Origin: Geochorda sp036562495
GTDB taxonomy: Bacteria; Bacillota; Limnochordia; Limnochordales; Geochordaceae
DNA length: 64,000 nucleotides
NCBI GenBank assembly: GCA_036562495.1
Contig: DATCKA010000070.1
Coordinates: 62,001 to 126,000, forward strand
Direction: 5' to 3'
Part shown: one piece after another, positions 9,531 to 16,763 of the stretch
How the letters are laid out: each line of letters starts with the position of its first letter
Numbering within the stretch: the first letter of the stretch is position 1
Program-made: the position numbers and the translations under genes
Notes under the pieces: generated by a model
The model's input: the letters and a program-made list of their open reading frames with translations, nothing else
Database searches by the model: none
Told to the model about the DNA's origin: nothing

Positions 9531-10029
9531 GTCGGGCGAGATGTCCGGCGAGGTGCGGGTGGGCCTGGGCTTCGACATCCACCCCCTGGTCGAAGGCCGC
9601 CCGTTGCGGCTGGGCGGCGTCACCATCCCCTTCGAACGCGGGCTGGCCGGTCACAGCGACGGCGATGCGCTCCTGCACGCGCTGACCGATGCCTTGCTGG
9701 GAGGCGCCTGCCTCGGCGACATCGGCACCCTGTTTCCCGACACGGCCCCCGAGCTGGAGGGGGCCGACAGCCGCACCCTCTTGCGCGAGGCCTATGCACG
9801 GGTGCGCGAGCGGGGCTTCCGGGTCGCCTTCGTCGACGCCGTCGTCATCGCAGAGGCGCCCCGCATCGGGCCGCACCGCGAGGCCATGGTGGCCCAGATC
9901 CGCGAGGCGCTCGGCGAGCCGGACCTGGCCATCTCCATCAAAGGCAAGCGGGCCGAGGGCCTGGGCGACATCGGCCAGCGGCGCGCCATCGCCTGCCTGG
10001 TGACGGCCACTCTGCGGCGAGTGGGATAG
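9520..10029 (+). CDS. ispF: 2-C-methyl-D-erythritol 2,4-cyclodiphosphate synthase
   Basis: Fifth step of the MEP pathway, releasing CMP to form the cyclodiphosphate. Zinc ligands are present (GFDIHPL and GHSDGDALLHA), as is the LFPDTAPELEGADSR loop. The late CMP-binding motif reads IKGKRAEGLGDIGQRRAI instead of the usual KATTTEGLGFTGRGEGI, keeping the Glu but not the threonines. Start choice is uncertain: ATG 9520 (169 residues) overlaps ispD, ATG 9541 gives 162 residues beginning MSGEVRVGLGFD, and a GTG at 9496 is also in frame. In Bacillus gltX and cysE follow; here they do not. Confidence 0.94.
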   Translation: MAAESGEMSGEVRVGLGFDIHPLVEGRPLRLGGVTIPFERGLAGHSDGDALLHALTDALLGGACLGDIGTLFPDTAPELEGADSRTLLREAYARVRERGFRVAFVDAVVIAEAPRIGPHREAMVAQIREALGEPDLAISIKGKRAEGLGDIGQRRAIACLVTATLRRVG

Positions 10030-10033
10030 GGCC

Positions 10034-10063
10034 TTGACGGCCCGAGACGCGGCATGGTATGCA
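10034..10063 (+). promoter_or_regulatory. Possible promoter before the disulfide oxidoreductase gene
   Basis: TTGACG at 10034-10039 and TATGCA at 10058-10063 with an 18-bp spacer, just after the ispF stop and about 94 nt before the next start. Support is the match to the spacer length of other promoters in this window. Confidence 0.4.
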
Positions 10064-10156
10064 ACAGCACGGCGGCATACCGTACGGGGTACGGGGTGCC
10101 CATGAGGCGACGGCCATGAGCGCCGTCGATGCCAAGACGGCATGGAGGGTAGGCGC

Positions 10157-10855
10157 ATGGCGACCCTGATCGGCGAGCGCGATCGCCGTTACCTCGAGTC
10201 GGTCTTCGAGAAGCTGGAGGGAAAGACCCGGCTCCTGATCTTCACCGAGAGCCCCTCCAGGCTGGTGGTGCCGGGCCAGAGGCCTTGCACCTACTGCCAG
10301 CAGACGGTCCAGCTGGTGCAGGAGATGGCCTCCACCACCGATAAGGTGGAAGTGGTCGTCTACGACCGCAAGGTGCACCTCGACATGGTGCAGGAGTACG
10401 GGATCGACATGGTGCCGGCCATCGTCGTCACCGACGAGCAGGGGAGCCGGCGCAACGTCCGGTTTTTCGGCATCCCGGCGGGGTACGAGTTTGGGACGCT
10501 GGTGGAGGCCATCGTCGACGCGGGCAACGGCCAGACCCGGCTTTCGCCCGAGGTGAAAGAGCGAGTCCGAGCCATCGACGTGCCGGTGCACCTCAAGGTC
10601 TTCGTCACCCCGACCTGCCCCTACTGCCCTCGGGCGGTGCGGCTGGCCCATCAATTCGCGATGGAAAACCCCAACATCACGGCCGACATGATCGAGGCCA
10701 CCGAGTTTCCGCAACTGGCCAGCCGTTACGGCGTCTACGGGGTCCCAAAGACGGTCATCAACGAAACCGGCGAGATCGAGGGCGCCGTACCCGAGACCGT
10801 CTTGCTGGATGAGATCCTGGCTACCATCGGCCAGCGGGAGGAGAGCCAGGCGTAG
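10157..10855 (+). CDS. Protein disulfide oxidoreductase with two thioredoxin folds
   Basis: A 232-residue protein built from two thioredoxin-like units, each with a CxxC active site: CTYC at residues 44-47 and CPYC at 154-157. Each unit also has a Val-Pro turn (MVPA near 86 and GVPK near 200) that corresponds to the cis-proline of the fold. This is the layout of the PDO family of thermophiles, cytosolic enzymes that make or exchange protein disulfides; an alkyl hydroperoxide reductase F-type N-terminal domain is a related alternative. ATG 10157 is preceded by GGAGGGT. The gene ends 2 nt before the CsoR-like gene, suggesting one operon. Confidence 0.88.
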   Translation: MATLIGERDRRYLESVFEKLEGKTRLLIFTESPSRLVVPGQRPCTYCQQTVQLVQEMASTTDKVEVVVYDRKVHLDMVQEYGIDMVPAIVVTDEQGSRRNVRFFGIPAGYEFGTLVEAIVDAGNGQTRLSPEVKERVRAIDVPVHLKVFVTPTCPYCPRAVRLAHQFAMENPNITADMIEATEFPQLASRYGVYGVPKTVINETGEIEGAVPETVLLDEILATIGQREESQA

Positions 10856-10857
10856 GC

Positions 10858-11166
10858 ATGCGGGCTCGGCCGCAGACGGGGGAGGGCATGGCAGCGGTGG
10901 CCGTCACCAGGGATGAGCGTCGCCTCGACGACCTCATCAACCGCATGAAGCGCATCGAGGGCCAGGCTCGCGGCATCCAGCGCATGCTGGAGACCCAGCG
11001 CGACTGCGAGGAGATCGTGCTGCAGCTGGCCGCCATGAGGGCCGCTCTCTCCAAGGTGGCCATGGCCCTCATGAGCGAGCACTTCCGGGAGTGCGTGGCC
11101 AAGGAAAGCCCCGAGAGGGAGCAGGCCCTCGAGCGGGCGGCCCGGATGTTCTTGCGGTTCTCGTGA
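10858..11166 (+). CDS. CsoR-family metal- or thiol-sensing transcriptional repressor
   Basis: A 102-residue all-helical repressor of the CsoR/RcnR family. The sensor residues Cys50, His75 and Cys79 keep the Cys-x24-His-x3-Cys spacing of copper-sensing CsoR, and the first helix has the conserved RMKRIEGQARGI. With a disulfide oxidoreductase as operon partner, sensing of Cu(I) or of sulfane sulfur are both possible; sequence alone does not decide. Starts at ATG 10858 or ATG 10888 are both plausible, the N-terminal 20 residues being unconserved. No copper ATPase is nearby. Confidence 0.9.
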   Translation: MRARPQTGEGMAAVAVTRDERRLDDLINRMKRIEGQARGIQRMLETQRDCEEIVLQLAAMRAALSKVAMALMSEHFRECVAKESPEREQALERAARMFLRFS

Positions 11167-11227
11167 GCCGTCGGCGGCGGGCCGGCGACAGGAGTCCACG
11201 CGTCCCCGGTCGTACTCTTCGCACACC

Positions 11228-12547
11228 ATGAACCGGGCGACGCCAACGAGACGATGGGGTTGGGTGGGAGGCCGTCCTGCCTGGTGGATCCTGGGGGCGG
11301 CCTTCCTCGCGTCGGCGGCGGGGGCCTTCCTGGAGGCCCGGCAGGCGAGCCTGCCCGCTGCACCGTCGACCTCGGCCATGGTGGCCCGACTGCATCCGGG
11401 GGCCCGGGTCGGCCTCTGGGTGCAGGAGCGCACCATCCTCACCCCCGAGGGCGTCCAGGCGGCCGTCGCGTTGGCCCGGCGCATCGGAGCCAACGCCCTG
11501 TTCGTGCAGGTGCTGGCCAGGGGAGAGGCGGCGTACCGATCCAGCATCTGGCCCGCGGCTCGGCCCGCCGGGGCGGCCCCCTCCGAGGCCAGCCCGGCAA
11601 GAGCGTCGTCGGCCGCCTTCGATCCGCTGGCGGCGGTGATACGCGAGGCCAGGCGCGAGCCGGCACTGGAGGTCCATGCCTGGATCAACGTCTACGCGTG
11701 GGGCGAGCTGGGCCGGCACCCGACCGAACCCTCTCATCCCCTCGTCCGCCACCCGGACTGGGTGACCGTGGATGCCAGCGGTCGCTCGCTGTGGGAGTAC
11801 GCGGTGGACGAGTCGCCCTTGGTCAACGCTCTTTTCGTGGACCCCGGCGTCGAGGGAGTGCGGCAGACCATCGTCGAGACGGTGCAGGAGCTGGTGCGAC
11901 GCTACGAGCTCGACGGCATCCACCTCGACTACGTGCGCTACCCGTGGAGCGGGGCGGGCTACCATCCGGAGAGCCTGGCCACGTTCTGGCGAGGGCTGGC
12001 TCTCCAGGAGGTGCGGAGCCCTCAGGCCTCTCCCCTTGCAGCCGTCCCCGGCGCCGCCAGGAGCATCGATGTGCGGCGGCATCCCTCCACGCCCGAGGAG
12101 CGAGCCGCATGGAACCTCTTCCGGGCTCGCCAGGTGACGCTCCTGGTCGAGCGCGTGGCCGCCGCCCTGCGCGCCGAGGCACCGGACGTCGAGCTGACGG
12201 CCGCGGTCTTCCCGGAGGCGCGTCGAGCGTACGAAGAGGCGCTGCAGGAGTGGCCGGAGTGGCTGGCGCGCGGGCTCGTGTCGGGGCTGGTGTTGATGAG
12301 CTACAGCCCGTCCGACGCGGTCGTGCGCGAATGGATCCAGCGAGCGGCCGCCCTGGCCCGGGGCACGCCCATCTATGCCGGCATCGGCGCCTATCTGCTG
12401 TCGGGTCGCCCGGATCAGCTGCGGCGCCAGAGCCTCGCGGCCCTCGAGGCCGGGGCGGCCGGCATCGTCTACTACTCGTTTGAGAGTCTCGAGGTCGAGC
12501 CCTCGTTGTTGGATGCTCTCTCGCCCGCCGGCCCCAGCAGCCGGTAG
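11228..12547 (+). CDS. Glycosyl-hydrolase-like (GHL10/DUF187) secreted or membrane-anchored protein
   Basis: A 439-residue protein with a hydrophobic signal or anchor segment at about residues 19-37 and a TIM-barrel domain related to the YngK/GHL10 group of putative glycosidases. Landmarks are GANALFVQVLARGEAAYRSS early on, VHAWINVYAWG, and the strand-end motif DGIHLDYVRYP (229-239), whose acidic residue is the candidate catalytic position; VLMSYSP lies later. The substrate is unknown, possibly cell-wall or surface glycan. The last 76 nt overlap the convergent ribH gene. No clear partner genes. Confidence 0.82.
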   Translation: MNRATPTRRWGWVGGRPAWWILGAAFLASAAGAFLEARQASLPAAPSTSAMVARLHPGARVGLWVQERTILTPEGVQAAVALARRIGANALFVQVLARGEAAYRSSIWPAARPAGAAPSEASPARASSAAFDPLAAVIREARREPALEVHAWINVYAWGELGRHPTEPSHPLVRHPDWVTVDASGRSLWEYAVDESPLVNALFVDPGVEGVRQTIVETVQELVRRYELDGIHLDYVRYPWSGAGYHPESLATFWRGLALQEVRSPQASPLAAVPGAARSIDVRRHPSTPEERAAWNLFRARQVTLLVERVAAALRAEAPDVELTAAVFPEARRAYEEALQEWPEWLARGLVSGLVLMSYSPSDAVVREWIQRAAALARGTPIYAGIGAYLLSGRPDQLRRQSLAALEAGAAGIVYYSFESLEVEPSLLDALSPAGPSSR

Positions 12548-12993
12548 AGGTTGGCCATCTCGATGGCGGCCAGGGCCGCCTCTGCACCCCGGTTGCCCAT
12601 CTTGGTACCGGCGCGCTCGATGGCCTGCTCCAGGGTGTCGGCGGTCAGCACGCCGAACAGCACCGGGATGGGGCTCTCCATGGCCAGCGCCGCGATGGCG
12701 CGGGCGGTCTGGGCCGAGACGTGGTCGAAGTGCGGCGTGGCCCCCCGGATCACGGCGCCCAGGCAGATGATGGCGTCGTAGCGGCCGAGCTGGACCATGC
12801 GGCGGGCGGCCGGTCCCAGCTCCATGGCGCCCGGCACCCAGGCCACGTCGATATCCTGCTCCGAGGCGCCATGCCGCACCAGCGCGTCCATCGCGCCGGC
12901 CAGCAGGCGGGTCGTGATGAACTCGTTGAAGCGCGACACCACCACGCCGAATCGCAGGCCGGTGGCGTCCAACTTGCCTTGCAGCGTGGCCAT
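12472..12993 (-). CDS. ribH: 6,7-dimethyl-8-ribityllumazine synthase
   Basis: Penultimate step of riboflavin synthesis: condenses the pyrimidinedione with dihydroxybutanone phosphate. The hallmark segment at residues 79-92 (GAVIRGATPHFDHV) carries the catalytic His91, and SRFNEFIT near the N-terminus binds substrate. The protein is 173 residues against a usual 154-160; the last 15 or so residues are an Asn/Ser-rich tail read across the end of the convergent glycosidase-like gene. It is the last gene of the rib operon, 17 nt after ribBA. Confidence 0.97.
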   Translation of the reverse strand: MATLQGKLDATGLRFGVVVSRFNEFITTRLLAGAMDALVRHGASEQDIDVAWVPGAMELGPAARRMVQLGRYDAIICLGAVIRGATPHFDHVSAQTARAIAALAMESPIPVLFGVLTADTLEQAIERAGTKMGNRGAEAALAAIEMANLYRLLGPAGERASNNEGSTSRLSNE

Positions 12994-13010
12994 GTCCCTC
13001 GTCCTCTCGC

Positions 13011-14354
13011 TCAGCTCCGGCCGGTCGACTCACGGGCGGCGTCGGCACGGATACCCACACGGGACGTGCCGTTGCCGGCATGGCCGTCGCTCGTCGAGGC
13101 CCCCAACAGGTCCTGCGGGTCCAGGTGCAGGAGGTGCCCCAGCTTCTGCTGCTTGGTCCACAAGTAATGGACGTTTTCGGGGTGGGGCTCCGTCTCCAAG
13201 GGGATGCGCTCGACGATGGCGATGCCGTACGCCTCCAGGTCGGCCAACTTCTTGGGGTTGTTGGTCATCAGCCGCACGCTGTCGACGCCCAGGTCCTTCA
13301 AGATCTGGGCGCTCGTGCCGAACTCACGCATGTCGGGCGGGAAGCCCAGCGCCAGATTGGCCTCGACGGTGTCCTTGCCGCCATCCTGGAGCTGATAGGC
13401 CATCAGCTTGTTGAGCAGGCCGATGCCGCGTCCCTCCTGGCGCAGGTAGACCAGCACCCCGCGACCTTCCTCATCGATGGCACGCAGGGCTGCCGACAGC
13501 TGCTCACCGCAATCGCATCGCACCGAGCCCAGCACATCGCCGGTCAGGCACTCCGAGTGCACCCGCACCAGGACGCCGGACTGCCCCGCCACCTCGCCCT
13601 TCACCAGGGCCAGATGGCCGCTGCCGTCCACCAGGCTCTCGTACCCCACGACCCGGAAGAGCCCGTAACGGGTCGGCAGCCGGGCCTCGGCGACGCGACG
13701 CACCAGCCGCTCGTGACGCATGCGGTAGCGGATCAGATCCGCGATGGTGACGATCTTGAGCCCGTGGCGGGCGGCGAACTCCTGCAGCTGAGGCAGGCGC
13801 GCCATGGTGCCGTCGTCGTTCATGATCTCGCAGATGACGCCCGCCGGGAAGAGACCGGCCAGCCGTGCCAGATCCACGGCGGCCTCCGTGTGACCGGCTC
13901 GCTGCAACACACCGCCCGGCTTGGCCCGCAGCGGGAAGATGTGACCGGGACGGATGAAGTCGTGGGCCTTCTTGCTCGGATCGGCCAGGGCACGGGCGGT
14001 TGCCGCCCGCTCGTGGGCAGAGGTGCCGGTATGGACGCCCACCACGTCGACGGAGACGGTGAAGGCCGTCCGCATGCTCTGCTCCGAAGCGCCGGGCATC
14101 AGGGGCAACTGCAGTTCGTCCAGCCGCTCGCCCGTCGTCGGCACGCACACGATGCCCCGTCCGTAGCGGGTCATGAAGTTGATGACCTCGGGCGTCACCT
14201 TCTCGGCGGCCACCACCAGGTCGCCCTCGTTTTCCCGCTCCTCGTCGTCGACGACGATCACCATGCGGCCGGCCCGGATCTCTTCCAGGGCCTCCTCGAC
14301 GGTGGCGAAGGGTGAGGAATGTGGGGTGGTCTGTCGGGCCTTCGCATCCTGCAA
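13011..14354 (-). CDS. ribBA: Bifunctional dihydroxybutanone-phosphate synthase / GTP cyclohydrolase II
   Basis: Supplies both branches of riboflavin synthesis. Residues about 17-215 form the RibB part (VDDEERENEGD, TGTSAHERA, RPGHIFPL, GHTEAAVDLARLAG) and 220-420 the RibA part, with the zinc cysteines in ECLTGDVLGSVRCDCGEQ (roughly residues 269-282) and the QEGRGIGL loop. The start is TTG (14352-14354), 3 nt after the ribE stop. About 30 Ser/Gly/Arg residues extend the C-terminus. Third gene of the riboswitch-controlled operon. Confidence 0.98.
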   Translation of the reverse strand: MQDAKARQTTPHSSPFATVEEALEEIRAGRMVIVVDDEERENEGDLVVAAEKVTPEVINFMTRYGRGIVCVPTTGERLDELQLPLMPGASEQSMRTAFTVSVDVVGVHTGTSAHERAATARALADPSKKAHDFIRPGHIFPLRAKPGGVLQRAGHTEAAVDLARLAGLFPAGVICEIMNDDGTMARLPQLQEFAARHGLKIVTIADLIRYRMRHERLVRRVAEARLPTRYGLFRVVGYESLVDGSGHLALVKGEVAGQSGVLVRVHSECLTGDVLGSVRCDCGEQLSAALRAIDEEGRGVLVYLRQEGRGIGLLNKLMAYQLQDGGKDTVEANLALGFPPDMREFGTSAQILKDLGVDSVRLMTNNPKKLADLEAYGIAIVERIPLETEPHPENVHYLWTKQQKLGHLLHLDPQDLLGASTSDGHAGNGTSRVGIRADAARESTGRS

Positions 14355-14357
14355 CGC

Positions 14358-15047
14358 CTATCTGCCCCCTTGTGGCCAGGTGGCCGTGAAACCGTGTTGT
14401 TCTAACATCTCGGCGGTGATGGCCGACGAAGGACGCGTCCAAGGCGCCCCTGGCGACCCTGCGGCGAGCTGCCGTGCCACATAACGGGCCAGCACATCGA
14501 TCTCTACGTTGACGGGCGTGCCAGGCTGTAGGAGGCTGAGATTGGTAGCCTGGAGCGTGTAGGGCACCAGCGCGACCCAAAAACCCCCCGCCTCGAGACC
14601 GGCCACCGTCAGGCTGACCCCGTTGATGGCCACGGAACCCTTGATCGCCACGAACGGCAGCAGATCGTTCGTGACGATGAAACCTACCTCCTTGCCCTGC
14701 CCAGCCGGACGCACCCATCCCACCTTTCCAACGCCATCCACGTGGCCCAGGACGATGTGGCCGCCCAGGGGCTTGGAGGGGGTCAGCGCCCGCTCGAGGT
14801 TGACGAGGCGGCCGGGCCTCATCTCTCCCAGGGTGGTCAGGCGCAGGGTCTCGGGCGACAGCGAGAAGGCGAGCTGGCCGGCCTCGTTGGCCTCCACCGT
14901 CAGGCAGACGCCGTCGACGGCCACGCTGTCACCGGGCCGGCAATCCTCCGGGCCCCACGGCGTCCGCACCCACAGGCGGCTGCCACCACCCGGCTGTGGC
15001 GCCACCCGGGTCACCTGTCCCAAGGCCTCGACGATGCCGGTAAACAC
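14358..15047 (-). CDS. ribE: Riboflavin synthase alpha chain
   Basis: Dismutates two lumazine molecules into riboflavin and pyrimidinedione. The protein starts with the near-invariant MFTGIVE (GTG codon at 15045-15047) and shows the internal duplication of the family: GDSVAVDGVCLTV in the first barrel matches GSVAINGVSLTV in the second, and GGHIVLGHVDGVG lies between them. At 229 residues it has a short extra C-terminal tail. It lies 27 nt after ribD. In Bacillus nomenclature the same gene is also called ribB or ribE. Confidence 0.97.
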   Translation of the reverse strand: MFTGIVEALGQVTRVAPQPGGGSRLWVRTPWGPEDCRPGDSVAVDGVCLTVEANEAGQLAFSLSPETLRLTTLGEMRPGRLVNLERALTPSKPLGGHIVLGHVDGVGKVGWVRPAGQGKEVGFIVTNDLLPFVAIKGSVAINGVSLTVAGLEAGGFWVALVPYTLQATNLSLLQPGTPVNVEIDVLARYVARQLAAGSPGAPWTRPSSAITAEMLEQHGFTATWPQGGR

Positions 15048-15074
15048 CTCGCTGCTGCGCCTCCCCTCTCGCCC

Positions 15075-16301
15075 TCAAGGCCTCTCCAGGCGTCGGACGG
15101 CTTGGTCGAAGAGCGCCTCGATGAGGAGATCGGGCGGCGTGCCCGAGCCCCTGACCGCATGGACGCTCCAGCGTGCCACCCGCCAGGCGTCGGCCAGCCG
15201 CGCCGCACCGACGCCTCCCACCGGCGTGGGCGCCGTCGCGCCCCCCACGATGACGGGTGCGACGAAGACCAGCATCCGGTCGACCATCCCCGAGGCCACC
15301 AGCGAGGCCGTCAGGTTGCCGCCACCCTCCACCAGGACGGCGAGCACGCCACGCTGACCCAGCTCGGCCATGAGGGCGCCGAGGTCGACTCGCCCGTCGG
15401 CGGTCTCGGGCAGCACCGTCACCTCCACGCCGCGCTCGCGCAGACGCTCGAGACGCTCGGCCGGCGCGCGGGGGGTCGTCGCGACCAGGACCGGGGCATC
15501 GGGCCCAACGGATGCGACGAGGCGCGAGGAGAGAGGCGTCCGGGCCGTGCTGTCGACGACGATGCGCAGCGGTTGCCGGGCTCGGACCCTGCCGCCGGGA
15601 CGAGCGGTCAGCAGGGGGTCGTCGGCCAGCACGGTGCCCACGCCCACCATCACAGCATCGTGGCGAGCGCGCAGGCGGTGCACCATGGCGCGGGAGGCCT
15701 CGCTCGAGATCCAGCGGGCATCGCCCGACGCCGTGGCGATCTTGCCGTCGAGGCTCATGGCCAGCTTGACGGTGACGTAGGGCAGGCCCGTCGTGACGTG
15801 CTTCTCGTAGGCCGCGTTGAGCTCGCGCGCCCGGCGCTGCAGCTCGCCCCGCGCCAGCACCACCTCCACCCCGGCGGCGGCCAGCCGGGCGAAGCCGCGG
15901 CCGTCGACCCGGGGATTGGGGTCCAGTGTGCAGGCGACCACGCGCCGCACGCCCGCCTCGATGAGTGCGTCGGCGCATGGAGGCGTGCGGCCCCAGTGGG
16001 CACAGGGCTCCAGCGTGACATACAGCGTGGCGCCCCGCGCCGCTTCACCGGCCTGACGCAGGGCGACCACCTCGGCGTGCGGTCCGCCGGCCCGGCGATG
16101 ATACCCCTCGCCCACGATCTGCCCGTCACGCACCAGCACGGCGCCGACCGCCGGGTTGGGGCTGGTGCGGCCGACAGCCCGGCGGGCCAGCGCGATGGCG
16201 CGGGCCAGGTACCGGGCCTCCTCCGGATCGGGCTCTCGGGCCGGCCAGGCCTGGGACGGCTGGAGACCGACGGTCTCGAGGGACCCCGTGACGCCGACCA
16301 G
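15075..16301 (-). CDS. ribD: Bifunctional riboflavin deaminase-reductase RibD, probable CTG start
   Basis: Second and third steps of riboflavin synthesis. The deaminase domain has the zinc site HAEVVAL and EPCAHWGRTPPC; the reductase domain begins near TVKLAMSLDGKIAT and ends with VEGGGNLTASL. The frame has no ATG, GTG or TTG between the riboswitch and the conserved TSPNPAVGAVL region. I place the start at CTG 16299-16301, which has GGAGGT (16312-16317) 10 nt upstream, giving 408 residues. The only in-frame ATG further up (16428-16430) lies inside the riboswitch aptamer. First gene of the rib operon. Confidence 0.9.
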   Translation of the reverse strand: MVGVTGSLETVGLQPSQAWPAREPDPEEARYLARAIALARRAVGRTSPNPAVGAVLVRDGQIVGEGYHRRAGGPHAEVVALRQAGEAARGATLYVTLEPCAHWGRTPPCADALIEAGVRRVVACTLDPNPRVDGRGFARLAAAGVEVVLARGELQRRARELNAAYEKHVTTGLPYVTVKLAMSLDGKIATASGDARWISSEASRAMVHRLRARHDAVMVGVGTVLADDPLLTARPGGRVRARQPLRIVVDSTARTPLSSRLVASVGPDAPVLVATTPRAPAERLERLRERGVEVTVLPETADGRVDLGALMAELGQRGVLAVLVEGGGNLTASLVASGMVDRMLVFVAPVIVGGATAPTPVGGVGAARLADAWRVARWSVHAVRGSGTPPDLLIEALFDQAVRRLERP

Positions 16302-16362
16302 TCTCGCTTCGACCTCCGTCGCATGACGGCGCCTCGGGGCAGGCAGGCAGGGCAGACGCCAT

Positions 16363-16401
16363 CTGCCGGCACGCCGGCCGCGGCGCGACCGGCGTCGGCA
16401 G
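16363..16401 (-). promoter_or_regulatory. Hairpin in the expression platform of the FMN riboswitch
   Basis: Between the aptamer and ribD, CTGCCG plus ACGCCGG pair with CCGGCGT and CGGCAG (13 bp, 2-nt bulge) around an 11-nt loop. No U-tract follows. It is a candidate terminator or folding switch that decides ribD expression when FMN binds. Confidence 0.55.
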
Positions 16402-16417
16402 GCGTACCGACTGCTCG

Positions 16418-16601
16418 GGCCTTCTCCCATCCGGACTGTACCGTCGGCTCCGGAATCGCACCGGATCCACCGCGAGCCGGATGCCCGCGGGTCGTGGGCT
16501 GGGGGAGGGCGCTCGCCGCTCCCGTCACCACCGGTCGGGAATTGCGGCCGGCCGCGAGCACGTGCGGCTCGCCCCGGGCCGCTCACCCTGCCCCGAAGGC
16601 C
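16418..16601 (-). promoter_or_regulatory. FMN riboswitch (RFN element)
   Basis: Read on the minus strand, P1 is a perfect 7-bp pair GGCCTTC / GAAGGCC (16595-16601 with 16418-16424). The conserved core motifs follow in order: GGGGCAGGGTGA, AATTCCCGACCGGTGGT, GATCCGGTGCGATTCCGGAG, CCGACGGTACAGTCCGGATG and GGGAGAAGG. Between the first two motifs is a 39-nt insertion that can itself form a hairpin (GCGGCC/GGCCGC and GCGAGC/GCTCGC), where standard elements have only a short loop. It lies upstream of ribD and downstream of a promoter, and should turn the rib operon down when FMN is plentiful. Confidence 0.96.
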
Positions 16602-16656
16602 ATCTCTCGATGGGGACGCCAGCCCCTCCGGGGCCCGGCGCCCCACTGCTACCCAT

Positions 16657-16685
16657 ACCATACACCGCGCCCCATCCTCCCGCAA
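16657..16685 (-). promoter_or_regulatory. Promoter of the rib operon
   Basis: On the minus strand TTGCGG (16680-16685) and TATGGT (16657-16662) are 17 bp apart. Transcription would start near 16650, about 50 nt before the riboswitch P1 stem. Confidence 0.6.
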
Positions 16686-16763
16686 TGCCACGGCCCTCGG
16701 TCGGAGGTGGGGGCAGGTACCGCATCGTACTCCCCCCAAAGGCTCGGAGAGGTGGGTGGCGCC

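Noticed and set aside
14742..16763. Plus-strand extension of the TPR protein over the rib genes
   Set aside because: Antisense to ribE, ribD and the riboswitch; signal sequence and ribosome binding site place the true start at 16764.
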